From assembly GCA_020721905.1 (NCBI GenBank), contig DYLU01000009.1, positions 1 to 61,870 on the forward strand: DNA of 61,870 nucleotides, in the 5' to 3' direction. The position numbers were made by a program, and so were the translations under genes. This document shows positions 58,903 to 61,870 of this stretch, piece after piece; positions within the stretch are counted from its first letter, which is position 1, and each line of letters opens with the position of its first letter. The notes beneath the pieces were generated by a model. That model was not told the origin of the DNA. It did not search any database and saw only the letters and a program-made list of their open reading frames with translations. The stretch is from Leptospira biflexa. Lineage in GTDB: Bacteria > Spirochaetota > UBA4802 > UB4802.

Positions 58903-59656
58903 AGATTAATTCCACCATATCTCCTGTTGTTACGGCTAAATACCTGCTGCAATCTTTTTGATTCATACATATCTCAATAAACCCGCTGCTTCCCGGTAAT
59001 ATGCCAATTGCACTGTTGGGCACTTGAGCATACGTTTTACAGTGGTTTAAAGCATAACGCCTTTTGCCAGCAATTAATGTGTGCAATTGTAATAAGTATC
59101 TGTCATTTGGCAATGACAAAATGCAATTACCAAAATTGTCAATGTGCATTATTTTTGCATAAACTCTATCGCTATTAATTTCATACCATGGGAATGTATG
59201 GTGTACATAATCTGTGCACTCCCTGCGATGTATGGCATCCAAACCCTGCAAAGCTAACCGGGCAGCTAATACAGCAAAAATGTCTCTGCCATGAAAAGTT
59301 GAAGAAGCTTGTTGAAACTCTTGAGTTTCCACTGCCCATACTTTTATGCTATGCTGATTAAAGCACCCTGCTATTCCATTATCCGGCATAAAAAAATAGT
59401 ATCTGCCATCATCTACCAGTAAAATATTTCGTTGCGTTCCTACTCCCGGATCTACAACAATTATAAAAATTGTATGAACAGGAAAATAACTGTATGATGT
59501 TGCAAGTATATATTGAGCATGTTCTATAGAATAAGGAATAACATGGTGACATATATCCACTACAGGACCAGTATATCCATGTGAATATATAACACCTTTA
59601 ACAACGCCAACATAAGGGTCTTCAAATCCAAAATCCGTAATAAGCGCTATGATCAT
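58895..59656 (-). CDS. SAM hydroxide adenosyltransferase (DUF62, fluorinase-like fold)
   Basis: 253 residues. IALITDFGFEDPYVGVVKGV and FIIVVDPGVGTQRNILLVDD are family signatures; FMPDNGIAGCF and TFHGRDIFAVLAARLAL complete the first domain, and IMHIDNFGNCILSLPND the second. Family members split S-adenosylmethionine with hydroxide to adenosine and methionine. The fluorinase-specific loop is not evident. It is translationally coupled to aPGAM. Confidence 0.9.
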   Translation of the reverse strand: MIIALITDFGFEDPYVGVVKGVIYSHGYTGPVVDICHHVIPYSIEHAQYILATSYSYFPVHTIFIIVVDPGVGTQRNILLVDDGRYYFFMPDNGIAGCFNQHSIKVWAVETQEFQQASSTFHGRDIFAVLAARLALQGLDAIHRRECTDYVHHTFPWYEINSDRVYAKIMHIDNFGNCILSLPNDRYLLQLHTLIAGKRRYALNHCKTYAQVPNSAIGILPGSSGFIEICMNQKDCSRYLAVTTGDMVELIYG

Positions 59657-60307
59657 AAATACTCCGGTTTGTTACCTTACTTTTTTTGGTAAACAGATAT
59701 ATTCCATACACTCTTAACCTTTTTGTCAAGATATTGCATGTGTTTGATGTAAAATTTTATTGTGCAGGTTTTAAAAAAAAAGGATGATGATTTAAGTTGT
59801 CGATTGCACGGGTTCTTGCATTTTTTTTTGGACAATGTAGTAGAAGAATTTTCCGCATTTTTTATTACGTGAGGAACAAAAGGATGATTATTATACCGAT
59901 AACTATCGCTATAAAGGATACGCATGTGAGACAGGAAGCATATTTGACATATTCTATGTAACATTATACCGGGGACCACACCCGGAAATAGTGAAAAAAG
60001 CATTTCAGTAACACTGAGATACGCAGTACACTTTATCATCTTTCCACACGGGCTTTCATGTAGCGCCTGGGGTATGTCTTCACGCAGGATATGTGTACTG
60101 GTTAACTATCGCAAAAGTTTTATAAAAAAATATTTTTTTGTACAGTGAAAAAAAAGCGGCTATAAACAATGGTTCCCATTCCCTTCATGAATTATTTCAA
60201 AAAAGTTTGCCACTATACTACAAAAAAGGCTTGAAATTAAAGAGTTAAAGTATTATAATCATATTGAATATATTCAAACAGTTTATTTTCATGTTTACTT
60301 ATAATGT
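59657..60307. other. 650-bp intergenic region
   Basis: No credible gene. A 120-codon minus-strand frame (59677-60039) is rejected. The octamer ACTATCGC occurs twice (near 59902 and 60105). CCGGG/CCCGG arms near 59970-59990 could form a small hairpin. The right end carries the promoter and palindrome of the HEPN gene. Confidence 0.5.
60231..60277 (+). promoter_or_regulatory. Promoter and palindromic operator of the HEPN gene
   Basis: TTGAAA at 60231-60236, exactly 17 bp, then TATAAT at 60254-60259. The perfect 14-bp palindrome TTGAATATATTCAA (60264-60277) covers the expected start site. The geometry suggests repression by a dimeric protein. Confidence 0.65.
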
Positions 60308-60691
60308 ATGGAAACAGTTATAGATAAAATCCAGTTCAGGCTAAACCAGAGCAGGGAAAAAATCAAGCTGGCTTCTATTTTCCTTGAAAAGAAGAAATAT
60401 TGTGATTCGGTTTTAGCTTCTTACAGGGCAATTTTTTACGCTATCCGTGTGTTTTTAGTTGATAAAGATATTGATTCAGACGATCCGGACAGGATTATTG
60501 AAATATTTGAAAAATATTTACAATCTGCATTATTTGTGAATACAAATATTATTGAAATTGCAAAGCGATCAAAAGAGATCAAGGATTATGCTGTTAATTC
60601 AAATGGTCATATCCAGTATGAACAGGCTCAAGTAATGCTTAACAATGCAACCGCAATTTTACATGAAGCCCAACGGTACTACTCACATTAA
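60308..60691 (+). CDS. HEPN-domain protein
   Basis: 127 helical residues. SVLASYRAIFYAIRVFLVDK is the PF05168-type HEPN signature helix, followed by RIIEIFEKYL and a last helix with YEQAQVMLNNATAILHEAQR. The Rx4-6H RNase motif of toxic HEPN proteins is not evident. No nucleotidyltransferase (MNT) partner gene is next to it. Its stop overlaps the convergent moaE stop by 4 nt. A strong promoter with a palindrome lies upstream. It may be an accessory HEPN rather than a toxin. Confidence 0.75.
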   Translation: METVIDKIQFRLNQSREKIKLASIFLEKKKYCDSVLASYRAIFYAIRVFLVDKDIDSDDPDRIIEIFEKYLQSALFVNTNIIEIAKRSKEIKDYAVNSNGHIQYEQAQVMLNNATAILHEAQRYYSH

Positions 60692-61098
60692 CCACTTTTC
60701 CATTGGGAACCATCATTGAAATATTCCTTTTTCCATATAGGAACACTTTTTTTTAATTCATCAATAATAAACTGCGATGCATTAAACGCTCCTTTCCGAT
60801 GCATGGCAGTAACAATAATTACTACACTTGCCTGCCCTATATCTACCCGGCCTAACCGATGTACCACTATGCAATCATTAATAGTAAATTGTTCTGAAGC
60901 CTTCCGCATGATTGTATTAAGCTCTTTCATTGCCATGGATTGATGCGCTTCGTATTCTAAGTATAATACTTCCCTGCCATTGTCAATATTCCGTGGCCTG
61001 CCAATAAAACATACCACCGCGCCATCGGAAGGATTGGTGCATTGTGCAAGCAATGCATCCACATCAATTGGCTCATATTGTAAGGTACAGCGCATCAT
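60688..61098 (-). CDS. moaE: Molybdopterin synthase catalytic subunit MoaE
   Basis: 136 residues. GAVVCFIGRPRN, LYLEYEAHQSMAMKELNTIM, VVHRLGRVDIGQASVVIIVT and HRKGAFNASQFIIDELKKSV with VPIWKKEYF are MoaE signatures, including the active-site lysines. It transfers sulfur from MoaD thiocarboxylate to precursor Z. moaD is 7 bp upstream. No other molybdenum cofactor gene is in the window. Confidence 0.95.
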   Translation of the reverse strand: MMRCTLQYEPIDVDALLAQCTNPSDGAVVCFIGRPRNIDNGREVLYLEYEAHQSMAMKELNTIMRKASEQFTINDCIVVHRLGRVDIGQASVVIIVTAMHRKGAFNASQFIIDELKKSVPIWKKEYFNDGSQWKSG

Positions 61099-61105
61099 AG
61101 AGGAA

Positions 61106-61351
61106 TCAACCTCCTCCTACGGGAGGGATAAGGCCAACAACATCATTTTCATGAATAACCGCATCAGGGGAACAATACTCTTCATTTATTGCTACAAATA
61201 TAGTTTTGGCTATACGCTTAAATTCCTGATTTGAATGCGCTAAAAGGCGCACCAGATCAAACACTGTTATATCATTTTCTATATCAAATTGTTTTTCCCT
61301 GAAGCCTAACACTTCAGCTGCTTCTGCAAATGCCTGTACCATAATTTTCAT
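61106..61351 (-). CDS. moaD: Molybdopterin synthase sulfur-carrier subunit MoaD
   Basis: 81 residues, beta-grasp fold, ending in IPPVGGG; the C-terminal Gly-Gly is the thiocarboxylate site. KIMVQAFAEAAEVLGFREKQ and VFVAINEEY-like strands fit ThiS/MoaD. It is directly upstream of moaE, as usual. The small basic protein gene ends 7 bp before it. Confidence 0.92.
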   Translation of the reverse strand: MKIMVQAFAEAAEVLGFREKQFDIENDITVFDLVRLLAHSNQEFKRIAKTIFVAINEEYCSPDAVIHENDVVGLIPPVGGG

Positions 61352-61358
61352 AATTTTT

Positions 61359-61649
61359 TTATTTTTTTTTGGTGTTTCGTTTTTTCATAAAAAGATAATG
61401 TTTCACATAAGGGTGAAACATCTCCGGAACTGTTGTCAGTTCTAATTCATCTGAGTGATTAATAATCTGGCTAACAAGATTTTTTGTCAAATCCTCCTCA
61501 GCAGAATCTATGACAGTCCTGAAACGTTTTACCACCTCTTTATCAACAGCATCAACAGAAAGTTTATTCATAACTGCACATAATTTCAAAAGATTTGTTT
61601 TTCTTTTGCCTTTTGCTTGTGGCTTTTTTGAATCCTTCTTCAATGGCAT
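61359..61649 (-). CDS. Small basic hypothetical protein (96 aa)
   Basis: The start at 61649 (MPLKKDSKKPQAKGKRKT) has GGGAGG 10 nt upstream; a longer frame opens at a TTG inside that element. The first 20 residues are Lys-rich and the rest is helical (LLKLCAVMNKLSVDAVDKEV, EEDLTKNLVSQIINHSDELE), ending in MKKRNTKKK. No family is recognised. It precedes moaD by 7 bp and probably heads that transcript. Confidence 0.65.
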   Translation of the reverse strand: MPLKKDSKKPQAKGKRKTNLLKLCAVMNKLSVDAVDKEVVKRFRTVIDSAEEDLTKNLVSQIINHSDELELTTVPEMFHPYVKHYLFMKKRNTKKK

Positions 61650-61870
61650 GAGACAATTACCTCCCAAAAATAATCTGCAATGTTAAAAGTATTCTATATT
61701 ATGTAAAGATTAATTTCTAAAAAAATATAAACAATAATCATCTTAAAAACCATGTATTCCTATAATATAAAAATTATGGAAAAATATGGAATACCTCCAT
61801 CAATTCTTATACCATAAAAATTTTAAATAATAATTTCTGTTTTAAAAATACTCTTTTACCGAAATATGTA

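Noticed and set aside
59677-60039. 120-codon minus-strand frame in the gap before the HEPN gene
   Set aside because: No spaced ribosome site, Cys/Ser/Lys-rich low-complexity product, and it spans a hairpin-rich AT region without coding character.

Overview
The window is an AT-rich stretch of a bacterial chromosome that reads like a member of the Spirochaetota. The reasons are inference from gene content: a flgN-flgK-flgL-fliW-csrA flagellar block, CheA/CheW chemotaxis genes, many predicted outer-membrane barrels and lipoproteins, a DUF1577-like PilZ protein of the type known from Leptospira, and a 7TMR-DISM kinase. No CRISPR array, prophage or intact insertion sequence was seen. About 55 genes are supported and most lie on the minus strand.

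Layout, left to right. 1-5.7 kb: cheA (cut by the window edge), cheW, an ECF sigma factor with a FecR/beta-propeller partner, zapA and a coiled-coil partner. 6-10.4 kb: a translation block thrS-infC-rpmI-rplT plus tRNA-Val, with infC apparently starting at AUA and a terminator hidden in the signal-peptide codons of the next gene. 10.4-12.7 kb: a small membrane protein and two SDR-type oxidoreductases. 13.0-18.9 kb: the most interesting locus. A radical SAM/SPASM-like enzyme and a class I isoprenoid-synthase-fold protein are divergent from a 71-residue Nif11-like peptide and a 7TM sensor kinase whose receiver-PP2C output module is separated from it by two frame breaks. 18.9-27.4 kb: a lipoprotein, a 1642-residue TPR/beta-barrel/Ig/OmpA protein and a DUF2194 deacetylase-like protein, resembling a polysaccharide export unit. 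27.6-33.9 kb: lysoplasmalogenase, csrA, fliW, flgL, flgK, flgN and a PilZ protein with widely separated motifs. 34-45 kb: CPBP protease, REC-PAS-PAS kinase, a 5'-nucleotidase-like protein fused to a barrel, a coiled-coil lipoprotein, a permuted papain-like enzyme, an orphan ADP-forming acyl-CoA synthetase alpha chain, a TPR protein, a 10TM metal exporter and a methyltransferase. 45.5-47.3 kb: a two-gene DpnII-family (GATC) restriction-modification unit. 47.8-54.3 kb: acyl-CoA genes (CoA transferase-GNAT fusion, ADP-forming acetate-CoA ligase, DRTGG P-loop protein, enoyl-CoA isomerase-like). 54.4-56.2 kb: an esterase remnant and a broken chemoreceptor. 56.2-61.7 kb: SH3b protein, aPGAM, SAM hydroxide adenosyltransferase, a HEPN protein, moaE, moaD and a small basic protein.

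How the parts may work together. FliW and CsrA are known to couple filament assembly to flagellar mRNA translation, and they sit directly behind the hook-filament junction proteins. The isoprenoid-synthase-like protein, small peptide, multi-TM kinase and receiver/PP2C output recall in outline the ComQ-ComX-ComP-ComA signalling logic, here with an added radical SAM enzyme. That comparison is my inference: the peptide has no tryptophan and the kinase/output gene is interrupted twice. ADP-forming acetate-CoA ligase beside a CoA transferase-acetyltransferase fusion and a DRTGG protein suggests acetate/acyl-CoA interconversion with possible acetylation control.
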